64,000 bases of DNA. Origin: Acidobacteriota bacterium (lineage in GTDB: Bacteria > Acidobacteriota > Vicinamibacteria > Vicinamibacterales > UBA2999). A program made the position numbers and the translations under genes. Under the pieces are notes generated by a model. The model saw only the letters and a program-made list of their open reading frames with translations, made no database searches and was not told the origin of the DNA. Positions 37,195 through 44,884 of this stretch are shown in pieces. Location of the stretch: positions 205,012 through 269,011 of the forward strand of contig CANKJK010000004.1 in the NCBI GenBank assembly GCA_947482665.1. Reading direction: 5' to 3'. Within the stretch, counting starts at the first letter, position 1. Each line of letters starts with the position of its first letter.

Positions 37195-37862
37195 AGCCCC
37201 TCCACGATGGCGAGGGCAGTCGCGTTGAGCGCCGCGATGGCCTCCGGCAGCTTCCAGGCCGCGCGGTTCCGGCGCTCGACGTAGTTCGAGATGGCGCGCA
37301 CCTGTGCACACGGGATGCCCGCAGTCAGACAGGCATAGAGAAACGCCGCGCCTTCCATGCTTTCCACGTCCGCGTTGCAGCGCTCCAGCAGCGCCGCGAT
37401 AGAAGGCTCGTGACCGTGCACCGTATTCACAGTGGCGCCCGTCACGCTGGGCAGGCCCGCGAGCGCCGGCCAGAGCGGTGGCGCGTGATTGACGATGAGG
37501 CCGGAGGCGAAGGGCGCTTCGTTCGGATCCACGAGGCCGATGGCCGCAGCCGAGACGAAGCGGTCGCCATCCTCGACGCCGAATTCCGGGAGACCGTCGG
37601 CGGTGACATGGACAACGGTCGCCAGCGGGCGGGTTCTGTGAAAGCTCCCGCAGACGCCCAGATTCATCGCGGCGTCGTAACGGGCGTGGGCGAGTGCCGT
37701 TGCCGTCCGTGCAGCCGTGGCCACCATGCCAACACCCGTGACGAGCAGGTCAACCTCGTGGCCGCCGACGCGACGCGTGAGCGTGCCCGCCTGCGCGGGG
37801 CCGAGCGCCTCGGCGATCGGGGCGATTTCAGCGGGTGTGGCGGCGACGATGAGCAGGCGCAT
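37191..37862 (-). CDS. mqnB: Futalosine hydrolase
   Basis: A 223-residue nucleoside hydrolase/phosphorylase-fold protein (MRLLIVAATPAEIAPIAEAL, NLGVCGSF, DVESMEGAAFLYACL, RAISNYVE). MqnB cleaves futalosine or aminofutalosine-derived nucleoside to release the base in the menaquinone futalosine pathway. The identification rests on the overlap with mqnD as well as on the motifs, because MTA/SAH nucleosidases share the fold. It is the first gene of the pair. The SMEG motif is consistent with ribose binding by Glu in this superfamily. Confidence 0.93.
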   Translation of the reverse strand: MRLLIVAATPAEIAPIAEALGPAQAGTLTRRVGGHEVDLLVTGVGMVATAARTATALAHARYDAAMNLGVCGSFHRTRPLATVVHVTADGLPEFGVEDGDRFVSAAAIGLVDPNEAPFASGLIVNHAPPLWPALAGLPSVTGATVNTVHGHEPSIAALLERCNADVESMEGAAFLYACLTAGIPCAQVRAISNYVERRNRAAWKLPEAIAALNATALAIVEGL

Positions 37863-37916
37863 CGCCGCTGATCGTACCGCAGCTGTGCAGCCCCAGGCGC
37901 GGTGGAGATCGGGTGC

Positions 37917-38360
37917 CTACCTGGCTGGCGCGACTTCGGTGAAGCGGATCGCCTTCACGGCCGCGGCGTCAGCGGGGAGCGCCGTCGCTCCGGCGGGCAG
38001 CTCGTTGAGCTTCAGCAGGTAGGCCGTCACATCGGCGACCTCCTGCGGGCTCAATGTGCCGGGCTTGGTGCGCGGCATGTTGGCCGTGATGAAGGTGGTG
38101 ATGTCGCCCACGGTATTCCCGTCCCATCGGCTCATGAAGTACGGACCCTTGATGGGCGGGATGCCGTCATCGCCGGGGCTGCCGTCCTCGGCATGACAGG
38201 TGATGCAGTCCCGCTTGTCGTACACGGCCTTGCCTCTGGCTGCCTGCTCGGGCGTGTAGACACCGGCCCAGACGTTGGCCGGCGCCTGAGCGCGGAGCGC
38301 GCCCAGGGTCAGCAGGGCGGAGAGGGCAGTGGCGAACGCAAGAGCCGTGCGCGGAAGCAT
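37917..38360 (-). CDS. Exported single-haem cytochrome c
   Basis: A 147-residue protein with a signal peptide (MLPRTALAFATALSALLTLG, cleavage after LRA) and a class I-like cytochrome domain. The haem motif is CITCH near residue 53, and the probable distal methionine lies in ITANMPRTKPGTLS about 40 residues later. The helix DVTAYLLKLNELP is the usual C-terminal helix. It probably donates or accepts electrons in the periplasm. It is divergent from the haem-binding-domain gene across a 48-base gap. Confidence 0.92.
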   Translation of the reverse strand: MLPRTALAFATALSALLTLGALRAQAPANVWAGVYTPEQAARGKAVYDKRDCITCHAEDGSPGDDGIPPIKGPYFMSRWDGNTVGDITTFITANMPRTKPGTLSPQEVADVTAYLLKLNELPAGATALPADAAAVKAIRFTEVAPAR

Positions 38361-38408
38361 CGAATGGTTCTGATGTTAACTGGTTCGGCAACCTTCTAGA
38401 ATGACGGC

Positions 38409-38822
38409 ATGCCCCGATTCGTTCGCCGCCTCGTCATCGCGCTCGTGGTCCTGCTCGCGATTCAACTCGTACCCGTGACCCGCGACAATCCGCCGGACCG
38501 GCGGGGGCCCGCCGCGCCACCTCAGGTGGAAGCGGTGCTGAAGAGGGCCTGCTACGACTGCCACTCGAACGAAACGGTCTGGCCCTGGTACAGCCACGTG
38601 GCGCCGATGTCCTGGCTGGTCGCCTATGACGTCCACCAGGGCCGGAAGCACTTCAACCTCTCTGACTTTCAGGATCTCTCGCCGGAGACGGCCGCCAAGG
38701 TGCGCGCCAAGGCCATCGAGGAGGTGGAAGCCGGGGAAATGCCGCTCTTCTTCTACGTGCCCCTCCACCCGGCCGCCAAGCTGACGGACGCCGACAAGGC
38801 CGTCATCAAGACTTGGAAATAG
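38409..38822 (+). CDS. Haem-binding domain protein (Haem_bd type)
   Basis: A 137-residue protein with an N-terminal membrane anchor or signal (RRLVIALVVLLAIQLVPV) and one CYDCH motif followed by SNETVWPWYSHVAPMSWLV. This pattern is typical of the Haem_bd family of small periplasmic proteins. The conserved helix-turn GEMPLFFYVPLHP supports the assignment. The role is unknown; it probably binds c-type haem and may be a redox or sensing partner of the divergent cytochrome. The next gene follows after 40 bases on the same strand. Confidence 0.93.
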   Translation: MPRFVRRLVIALVVLLAIQLVPVTRDNPPDRRGPAAPPQVEAVLKRACYDCHSNETVWPWYSHVAPMSWLVAYDVHQGRKHFNLSDFQDLSPETAAKVRAKAIEEVEAGEMPLFFYVPLHPAAKLTDADKAVIKTWK

Positions 38823-38862
38823 CGAGTACGGAGGGCAACGAGAGGCGGTCTGGCGTCTGGTC

Positions 38863-40680
38863 ATGAGGCGCCTGACCCTTCTGAGTTGCGCGATGGCCCT
38901 GGCCCTGACGGCCGGGCTGACCGTCGGCTGGCGACACCTGCCGCCAGCGCAACTGGAGCAGTTCGCGGCCTGGATCATCGGGTTGGGCCTCCTGGCGATC
39001 GTCATGCCCCTCGGCTGGCGAGCCGCGGCCGTGGTGCTGGTGGGCAGCGCCGGGGTGCAGTTTGGACTGTCGCGGATCAACGAAGCCAAGATCGCCATGA
39101 CGCAGGCTCCGTTGACCGTGCTCGACTTCGAGATCGCACTCGCCAATCCACGAGGACTCTGGCTCGCGCTGGGCTTGCCCGTGTGGACCCGTGTTCCCGT
39201 CGGTGTGCTGCTGGTGGCGCTGCTCGGCGGCGTGGCGGCCCTGGGGGGCTGGCTCTCCTGGCGGCACGTCCGTCGCCAGACCAGGCAGCAACGGATTGGC
39301 ACCGGCGTCAGCGTCGCGCTGTCGATGGCCGGCCTCGTCTGGTACACCGTGGCGCTGCCGGGCGCATTGGCGCCGCATGCCGACCAGAACGACGAACTAT
39401 GGGAGGCCGCAGGGCTGAGCGCGTACTCGTCGCGGATCGGGGTCGTCCCGTTTCTGCTGTATTCCTATCAGCTCGAACGCGGCCAGAGCGGCCCGTACTA
39501 CACCGAGAAGCCCGTGGCGCCGACGCCACCCGCGACCATTCGCGCCACGGCCAACACGTTTGTCTCGCTCAGCCGGCGGCCACGGACGTTGCCGAACATC
39601 GTCATCGTCTTTGCCGAGTCCACCTTCAATCCCGACTGGGCCTTTCATCTCAGTGAGCCGGTCGCCAGCGAGTTGTTCGCGCATCACGCAGACACGCACG
39701 TGCTGACCGGGATGACTGTGAACACCGTGGGTGGAGGGAGCTGGATCACGGAGTTTGAAACCGTGGTTGGCGTGGACGCCAGGCTCTTCGGCTACGCGGG
39801 CAACTACACCCACGCCACGCTGTCGCCATTCATCAGGCACTCGCTGGCGACCTATCTGAAGGGCAAGGGCTACGACACGGCGGCCTACTACTCGTGGGCC
39901 GGTGATTTCTACAACGCCCGTCGCGCCTATGGGCACTATGGCTTTGGGCAGTTCTTTGATGTGACCGACATCGGCCTGCACGAATTCGAAGGGTCCGACG
40001 TCGACGTGGCCACGGCGGCGCTCGCCCGCATCACCACCGCGCAGGCGGCGCCCCGGTTTGCCTATGTCGTGCTGTACGAGAACCACTCACCGCATGCGTG
40101 CGAGCACTTCACCGACGCCGCACAACTGCCCGTCACGTTTGCCGGGTCCGTGGAGTTCGGCAAGAACTGTGAACTCAATGAATACCTGCTGCGCATGGCG
40201 TCCACGACCGCGGCGGTCGAGACTGTCGAAGCGGCGCTCAAAGACATGGAGCGGACCACCGGGCGGCCGTATGTGCTGGCCGTGTTCGGGGACCACCAGC
40301 CCCACACGTTTACGGGCACCAAGGCGCCGCCGCTCAGCAACTTCGACTACGTGGCCGAGCGCACGGGTGACAGCATGCGCAACACCTTCCTGCACATCCG
40401 CTCATCCGCGCCCAACCCGCTGCGGTGCTGCGGCACGGTGCCGCCCCCTGCGTTCTTGCTGCCGACGCTGCTCAGCGCGTATGTGGCGACGGGTGTGGAC
40501 GACCTGTACCTGCCCCAGAACTTCCAGGTCTACCAACAGTGCGGGTCGGACATCCTTGCGGATAACCAGGCGAGGAAGGGGGCAGCCCTGCCCTTGCGTA
40601 TCGGGCCGCCACCGCAGCCGGGCTGCCGGCCGGCCTATCTGAGCTGGCTCTCGTCGATCCGCAAGTCCGGCGTGATGTAG
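38863..40680 (+). CDS. LtaS-like sulfatase-fold phosphoglycerol/phosphoethanolamine transferase
   Basis: A 605-residue protein with about five N-terminal transmembrane segments (residues 1-170) and an extracytoplasmic alkaline-phosphatase/sulfatase domain from about 240. Metal and active-site motifs are NIVIVFAESTFNPDW, GGGSWITEFE and VFGDHQPHTF. In lipoteichoic acid synthases the nucleophile is a Thr in the middle motif; a simple alignment places Ser here. The family transfers phosphoglycerol or phosphoethanolamine groups to surface glycans or lipids. In a Gram-negative cell the acceptor is likely a periplasmic glucan or lipopolysaccharide part, which is inference. It is convergent with the cobalamin operon, 20 bases away. 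Confidence 0.87.
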   Translation: MRRLTLLSCAMALALTAGLTVGWRHLPPAQLEQFAAWIIGLGLLAIVMPLGWRAAAVVLVGSAGVQFGLSRINEAKIAMTQAPLTVLDFEIALANPRGLWLALGLPVWTRVPVGVLLVALLGGVAALGGWLSWRHVRRQTRQQRIGTGVSVALSMAGLVWYTVALPGALAPHADQNDELWEAAGLSAYSSRIGVVPFLLYSYQLERGQSGPYYTEKPVAPTPPATIRATANTFVSLSRRPRTLPNIVIVFAESTFNPDWAFHLSEPVASELFAHHADTHVLTGMTVNTVGGGSWITEFETVVGVDARLFGYAGNYTHATLSPFIRHSLATYLKGKGYDTAAYYSWAGDFYNARRAYGHYGFGQFFDVTDIGLHEFEGSDVDVATAALARITTAQAAPRFAYVVLYENHSPHACEHFTDAAQLPVTFAGSVEFGKNCELNEYLLRMASTTAAVETVEAALKDMERTTGRPYVLAVFGDHQPHTFTGTKAPPLSNFDYVAERTGDSMRNTFLHIRSSAPNPLRCCGTVPPPAFLLPTLLSAYVATGVDDLYLPQNFQVYQQCGSDILADNQARKGAALPLRIGPPPQPGCRPAYLSWLSSIRKSGVM

Positions 40681-40700
40681 GCGAGGTCGGGGGGCCGTCC

Positions 40701-41495
40701 TCAGGACCGGGCGGTCGCCGCGGCGCTGATGATGGCGTGCAGTTGGCGCACGCCGTCGGTGAGCGCGGCTGGTCCCGGCTGGAGGATGTAGGCGGACTTC
40801 ACTTCGTGGATCTGGCCGCTGGTAATTGCGGCCACCTGCGCCCAGCCCTCGCGCCCCGCGATGGCCTTCTTCCGGACCGGCTTGCCGCACCACGAGCCGA
40901 TGATGACCTCCGGGTTGCGGCGGATCACCTCGGCCGGCTCGACGATCCGTTCCTTGCCCATCTTGGCGCGCCGCAGCTCGGGGAAGATCGGCTCGCCGCC
41001 CGCGATCTCGACCAGCTCCTCGACCCACTGGATGCCCGAGATGAGCGGGTCGTCCCATTCCTCGAAGAACACGCGGGGCCGCATCGGGAGCCGTGCGGCC
41101 GCCTGCCGGATCTCGTCGAGGCCGGACTCCAACTGCGAGGCCAGCGCCTCGGCCGCGTCGCCACGGCCGATGAGGCCGCCCACCATGCGGATCATCTGGA
41201 GGATCTCGGCCACCGATCGCTGGTTGAAGGTCACCACCGTGTGGCCACGTTTGATGAGTTCAGAGACGATGTCGCGCTGGAGATCCGAGAAGGCGAGGAT
41301 GAGGTCCGGGTTGAGCGCCTCGATCTTCTCGAAGCGTGCGTTGAGGTAGGCCGAGATGCGCGGCTTCTTCCGGGCTTCGGGCGGACGCACCGTGTAGCCG
41401 GAGACGCCGACGACGCGGTCGCCTTCACCAAGGAGGTAGAGCGTTTCGGTCGTTTCTTCCGTCAGGCAGACGATGCGTTCGGGATAGCGGCTCAT
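40701..41495 (-). CDS. Second BtuF-like cobalamin-binding protein without signal peptide
   Basis: A 264-residue protein of the periplasmic-binding-protein fold class III: TEETTETLYLLGEGDRVVGVSGY, LNPDLILAFSDLQ, FFEEWDDPLISG and GSWCGKPVRKKA. It begins MSRYPERIVCLTEE with no signal sequence, and an upstream extension is blocked by the overlapping gene (ATGA). It should therefore remain in the cytoplasm or use another export route. It is the last gene of the riboswitch-controlled operon. It may bind corrinoid inside the cell or hand it to salvage enzymes, which is inference. Confidence 0.85.
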   Translation of the reverse strand: MSRYPERIVCLTEETTETLYLLGEGDRVVGVSGYTVRPPEARKKPRISAYLNARFEKIEALNPDLILAFSDLQRDIVSELIKRGHTVVTFNQRSVAEILQMIRMVGGLIGRGDAAEALASQLESGLDEIRQAAARLPMRPRVFFEEWDDPLISGIQWVEELVEIAGGEPIFPELRRAKMGKERIVEPAEVIRRNPEVIIGSWCGKPVRKKAIAGREGWAQVAAITSGQIHEVKSAYILQPGPAALTDGVRQLHAIISAAATARS

Positions 41496-42163
41496 GCGGA
41501 GGCTCCGGCCAGAACGATGTCGCGGAAGACGAAGGGCGGCCGGTCCACGCGTTCGCCGACCGTGACAGAGAGCGTGTGGCGGAACATCGGCCCGGCCGTG
41601 ACGCAGGTGTGGAACTCGCCGTTTTCGGCGCAGGGGTCCACGCCCGCTGGAAGATCGCGGAGGAAGCCGGCGTCAAAGGCCCGACCCGCGAATTCCGCCG
41701 GCAGCACCCGTGTGTCGACCACCGAGAGCGTGGCGTGCAGACCGCCGTCGATCATCCGCTGCGCCAGCTCACGCGTCGGGAGCTCCCAGAGCGGGAAGAG
41801 GGGCGTGAGGCCGCTCCCGGCCAGCCGCTCTTCGCGGTACTGCCGGATGTCGGCGAGATACAGGTCGCCGAACGCCACGTGCGTGAAGCCATCGGCCACG
41901 GCTCGTGCGCAGGTCTCGCCCATCCGCGCATCGTAGATCTCGTTGGTGCACTGCTCGGGGAGTGGCACCTGCCAGAGCGGGAGGCCCGCGGCCTCGGCCT
42001 GCGATTCGAGGACCGAGCGCCGGACCCCGTGCATCGCCACGCGGTCAGCGGCCTCGTTGTAGGTCGTCAGCAAGGCCGCCACGGCACCAGGGTGCTGCTG
42101 GTTGAGTGTGTGGAGCGTCCAGGCGCTGTCCTTGCCGCTGCTCCAGCTCATGAGCACTTTCAT
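41492..42163 (-). CDS. PP-loop ATPase (Dph6/adenine nucleotide alpha-hydrolase-like)
   Basis: A 223-residue protein starting MKVLMSWSSGKDSAWTL, the SGGKDS-type PP-loop of the N-type ATP pyrophosphatases. It also has EQCTNEIYDARM, FGDLYLADIRQYREE and the segment GENGEF-like CAENGEFHTC near residue 183, typical of the ATP_bind_4/Dph6 family. The eukaryotic Dph6 makes diphthamide, but bacteria lack it. Bacterial homologues recur in cobalamin operons, so a role in cobalamin handling or amide formation is likely but unproved. Both neighbours overlap it by four bases. Confidence 0.88.
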   Translation of the reverse strand: MKVLMSWSSGKDSAWTLHTLNQQHPGAVAALLTTYNEAADRVAMHGVRRSVLESQAEAAGLPLWQVPLPEQCTNEIYDARMGETCARAVADGFTHVAFGDLYLADIRQYREERLAGSGLTPLFPLWELPTRELAQRMIDGGLHATLSVVDTRVLPAEFAGRAFDAGFLRDLPAGVDPCAENGEFHTCVTAGPMFRHTLSVTVGERVDRPPFVFRDIVLAGASA

Positions 42164-43035
42164 TTGAAGGCCTCCGGATGGAGTGCGCGGGCGATGGCCT
42201 CGGCCGCGTCGGCGATACGCGGCCCCGGCACCACGAACTGATCGCCGTAGAGAGCGAGGATCCGCTTGTTGCGCACGGCAGGAACAGACGCCACCGTCTG
42301 CCAGACGGCCAGTTCCTTCTCGGCCCGGAGGCGGTCCCCAGGCTCCGACGCGCCGTAGTGGAGATCGAGAATCGCTTCAGGCGCGCGCGAAAGGAGCATC
42401 TCGTTTGAGACGGTCACCGCCTCGCGCTTCACATCGCCAAAGGCGTTGGCGCCACCGGCGATCTCCAGCACCTCGTGGAGGAAGCCGATGCCGCCGCTGG
42501 CGTTGAGATTGCGCAGCGTCAGCGGTTCGCGGCCCATCACCAGCAGCGTCTTCGGTTTGGGAAGGGCCGCCGTCCTGGCCCGCAGCGCGTCGAGGCGACC
42601 ACGGAGAGACGCCGAGAGTGTCGCCGCCTCGGTGGCATGTCCGGTGACCCGGCCCAGCTCTTCGAGCGAGGTGAAGATGCCCGCGAGGCCCGCGTGCCGG
42701 TAGCTGAAGACATGGATGCCGGCCCGCTGCAGCTGCACCTGCAGGTCCGCCTGCGAGCCATACGAGATGACCAAGCCCGGCCTGGCCGAGAGGATAGCTT
42801 CGGTGTTCGGGTCGAGCAAGGCGCCCATCTTCGGGAGCCGCGCCACCTCCGGCGGATGCTTGTCGTAACTGCTGACGCCGATGACCTGCGGCCCCGCGCC
42901 AATAGCGAAGAGCATCTCGGTGACGGCCGGGACGAGCGAAATGATCGTGGGCCGCGCGGGCGCCTGGGCAAAGGCGGGCGCGCACAGGCCGAGGGCGAGG
43001 AGCGCGAGGGCGAGTGCGGCTCGAAACCTGCTCAT
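42160..43035 (-). CDS. btuF: Cobalamin ABC transporter substrate-binding protein
   Basis: The ATG at 43035 overlaps the permease stop (ATGA); a much longer open frame through the permease gene is a shadow. The 291-residue protein has a signal peptide (MSRFRAALALALLALGLCAP, cleavage after AFA) and the BtuF/TroA-III fold: IISLVPAVTEMLFAIGAG, VIGVSSYDKHPPEV and RPGLVISYGSQ. It captures vitamin B12 in the periplasm and delivers it to the BtuC permease. The clear riboswitch upstream of the operon supports cobalamin rather than siderophore specificity. Confidence 0.93.
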   Translation of the reverse strand: MSRFRAALALALLALGLCAPAFAQAPARPTIISLVPAVTEMLFAIGAGPQVIGVSSYDKHPPEVARLPKMGALLDPNTEAILSARPGLVISYGSQADLQVQLQRAGIHVFSYRHAGLAGIFTSLEELGRVTGHATEAATLSASLRGRLDALRARTAALPKPKTLLVMGREPLTLRNLNASGGIGFLHEVLEIAGGANAFGDVKREAVTVSNEMLLSRAPEAILDLHYGASEPGDRLRAEKELAVWQTVASVPAVRNKRILALYGDQFVVPGPRIADAAEAIARALHPEAFK

Positions 43036-44042
43036 CGCCGGCGCACCAGGAGCCAGAGGAAGAACGGACCACCGATGACGGCCGTGACGATGCCCACGGG
43101 CAGCTCGACGGGGCTGATGATCGTGCGGGCGATCAGGTCGCAGATGATGAGGAACGCGGCGCCGAAGAGCGCGGCGGCAGGCAGCACGAGGCGGTGGTCG
43201 ACGCCGACGACGAGGCGCACCAGGTGCGGCACGATGATACCGATGAAGGCCACCGGGCCCGCCAGCGAGACGGCGGCGCTGGTGGCCAGCGAGGAGCTGA
43301 CGAAGGCCAGGCGCTGCGCCCGCGCCACGTCGACCCCGCGGGCCGCGGCGGCATCCGGCCCGAGGCTCAGCAGATTCAGTGCGCCCGGTAGCGTGGCAAA
43401 GATGGCGAAGGCGACGAGCACGAGCGGCAGCGCCGCGGCGATAGGCGCGAAGGCGCCGACGTCCAGATCCCCGATGAGCCAGCGCACGGCGCGATACGTC
43501 TGCGTGAAGTCCGCGAGGTACTGCACGAAGAGGATCATCGCGGAGATGAAGGCGTTGAGGGCCACGCCTGCAAGCAGCAGTACCGAGGTCGAGAGGGCCC
43601 GCCGGGTGGCGCTCGCCAGCAGATAGACCACCGACATGGCCGAGAGCGCGCCCACCAGGCTTGCCAGGGGCACCGGGGCGAGTGGGCCCAGGCGCATGTC
43701 CGCGCCAAACGTGATGGCGAGGATGGCGCCGAGCGCCGCACCGGCCGAGACGCCAAGGGTTTCGGGCGCGGCGAGCGGATTCCGGAAGAGCGCCTGCAGC
43801 ACCGCGCCGGCGGCCGCGAGGGCCGCGCCGACCAGCGCACCGGTCAGCACACGGGGCAAGCGCGCCACGAAGAAGATCTGCGCGTCGACGTTGTCCGCGT
43901 AGGGAATGGTGCGGCTGAACGCGCGCGAGAGGCTGATGGGCGTGCTGCCCACCAGCGGAGCGAGCAGGCACACCGCCAGCGTCACGGCGCCGAAGCCCCC
44001 GATGGTCAACACGAGGCGTGTCCGCAGCGGCCGCGTGCTCAC
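43032..44042 (-). CDS. btuC: Cobalamin ABC transporter permease
   Basis: A 336-residue FecCD/BtuC-family permease with about ten transmembrane helices, starting with a GTG that overlaps the ATPase stop. Family blocks are RLPRVLTGALVGAALAAAGAVLQALFRNPLAAPETLGVSAGA (split over residues about 57-100), RAVRWLIGDLDVG and GPVAFIGIIVPHLVRLVVG. It forms the membrane channel for vitamin B12 with BtuD. Its neighbours BtuF and BtuD overlap it by four bases, consistent with stoichiometric translation. Confidence 0.94.
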   Translation of the reverse strand: MSTRPLRTRLVLTIGGFGAVTLAVCLLAPLVGSTPISLSRAFSRTIPYADNVDAQIFFVARLPRVLTGALVGAALAAAGAVLQALFRNPLAAPETLGVSAGAALGAILAITFGADMRLGPLAPVPLASLVGALSAMSVVYLLASATRRALSTSVLLLAGVALNAFISAMILFVQYLADFTQTYRAVRWLIGDLDVGAFAPIAAALPLVLVAFAIFATLPGALNLLSLGPDAAAARGVDVARAQRLAFVSSSLATSAAVSLAGPVAFIGIIVPHLVRLVVGVDHRLVLPAAALFGAAFLIICDLIARTIISPVELPVGIVTAVIGGPFFLWLLVRRR

Positions 44043-44884
44043 TCGGCGTTGGCTCCCAGTGGGACAACCATCACGTGTCCCGCTCCCGCGTGAAAGGTCA
44101 CCTCCGCGCGCACGCCGTAGAGCGCCTGCACGTTGGCCGCCGTCAGCACGTCCGCCGTCGGTCCATACGCCAGCACGCGGCCCCCGCGCAGCAGCAGCAG
44201 GTGGTCGCAGAGTCCAGCCGCGAGATTCAGGTCGTGCGTGGCGAGGACCTGCGTCACCTGCCGTTCGCGGTTCAGCCGGCGCAGCAGCGTCGCGATCTCC
44301 ATCTGATAGCCAAGGTCGAGCGAAGCCGTCGGCTCGTCGAGCAGCAGCACGTCGGGCGACTGCGCCAACGCGCTCGCGATGATGACGCGCTGCTTCTCAC
44401 CGCCGCTCAGTGTCATGTAGGCGCGCCCGGCCAGGTGCGCCGTACCCGTGGCGGCGAGCGCCTCTTCGGCGATCGAGACGTCTGCAGGGCCTTCGAGGGT
44501 GAGCACGCCCAGGTGCGGGTGCCGCCCCATCAGCACCATGTCGAGCACGGTGAAGTCGAACGTCGGGTGCGTCTCCTGTGGCACGACCGCGATCCGGCGG
44601 GCGATGGCCCGTCGCGACATACCGGCGAGCGGCTGACTGTCGAGCGTCACCGCGCCCCGCTGCGGAGACACGGTCCCCGAGAGCAGCTTCAGGAGTGTCG
44701 TCTTGCCGGAGCCGTTGGGCCCGAGCAGGCCCACGAAGCCGCCCCCCGGGATCTCCAGGGATACGCCGTCGAGCGTGAACGCGCGTTCACGCCCGGCAGC
44801 GTCCCGATAGCCGTAGTGGAGGTCAGCGGCTCGCAGCAAGGCGGACCCCGGCGAATGCCAGTCTGCCCGGAGCAGGAAAGCCAT
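44039..44884 (-). CDS. btuD: Cobalamin ABC transporter ATP-binding protein
   Basis: An ABC ATPase with Walker A GPNGSGKTT, signature LSGGEKQRV, Walker B VLLLDEPTA and the His-loop ATHDLN. The start is uncertain. The ATG at 44884 (281 residues) overlaps btuB by 62 bases, and a TTG at 44839 beginning LLRAADLHYGYRD would give the usual family length of about 266. The longest frame (44971) is probably not used. It energises BtuC-mediated import of vitamin B12. Confidence 0.92.
   Translation of the reverse strand: MAFLLRADWHSPGSALLRAADLHYGYRDAAGRERAFTLDGVSLEIPGGGFVGLLGPNGSGKTTLLKLLSGTVSPQRGAVTLDSQPLAGMSRRAIARRIAVVPQETHPTFDFTVLDMVLMGRHPHLGVLTLEGPADVSIAEEALAATGTAHLAGRAYMTLSGGEKQRVIIASALAQSPDVLLLDEPTASLDLGYQMEIATLLRRLNRERQVTQVLATHDLNLAAGLCDHLLLLRGGRVLAYGPTADVLTAANVQALYGVRAEVTFHAGAGHVMVVPLGANAE

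Noticed and set aside
43036..44067. Long upstream extension of the btuF frame through the permease gene
   Set aside because: The extra residues show no BtuF similarity and are the shadow of btuC; the ATG at 43035 has a proper signal peptide and overlaps the btuC stop.
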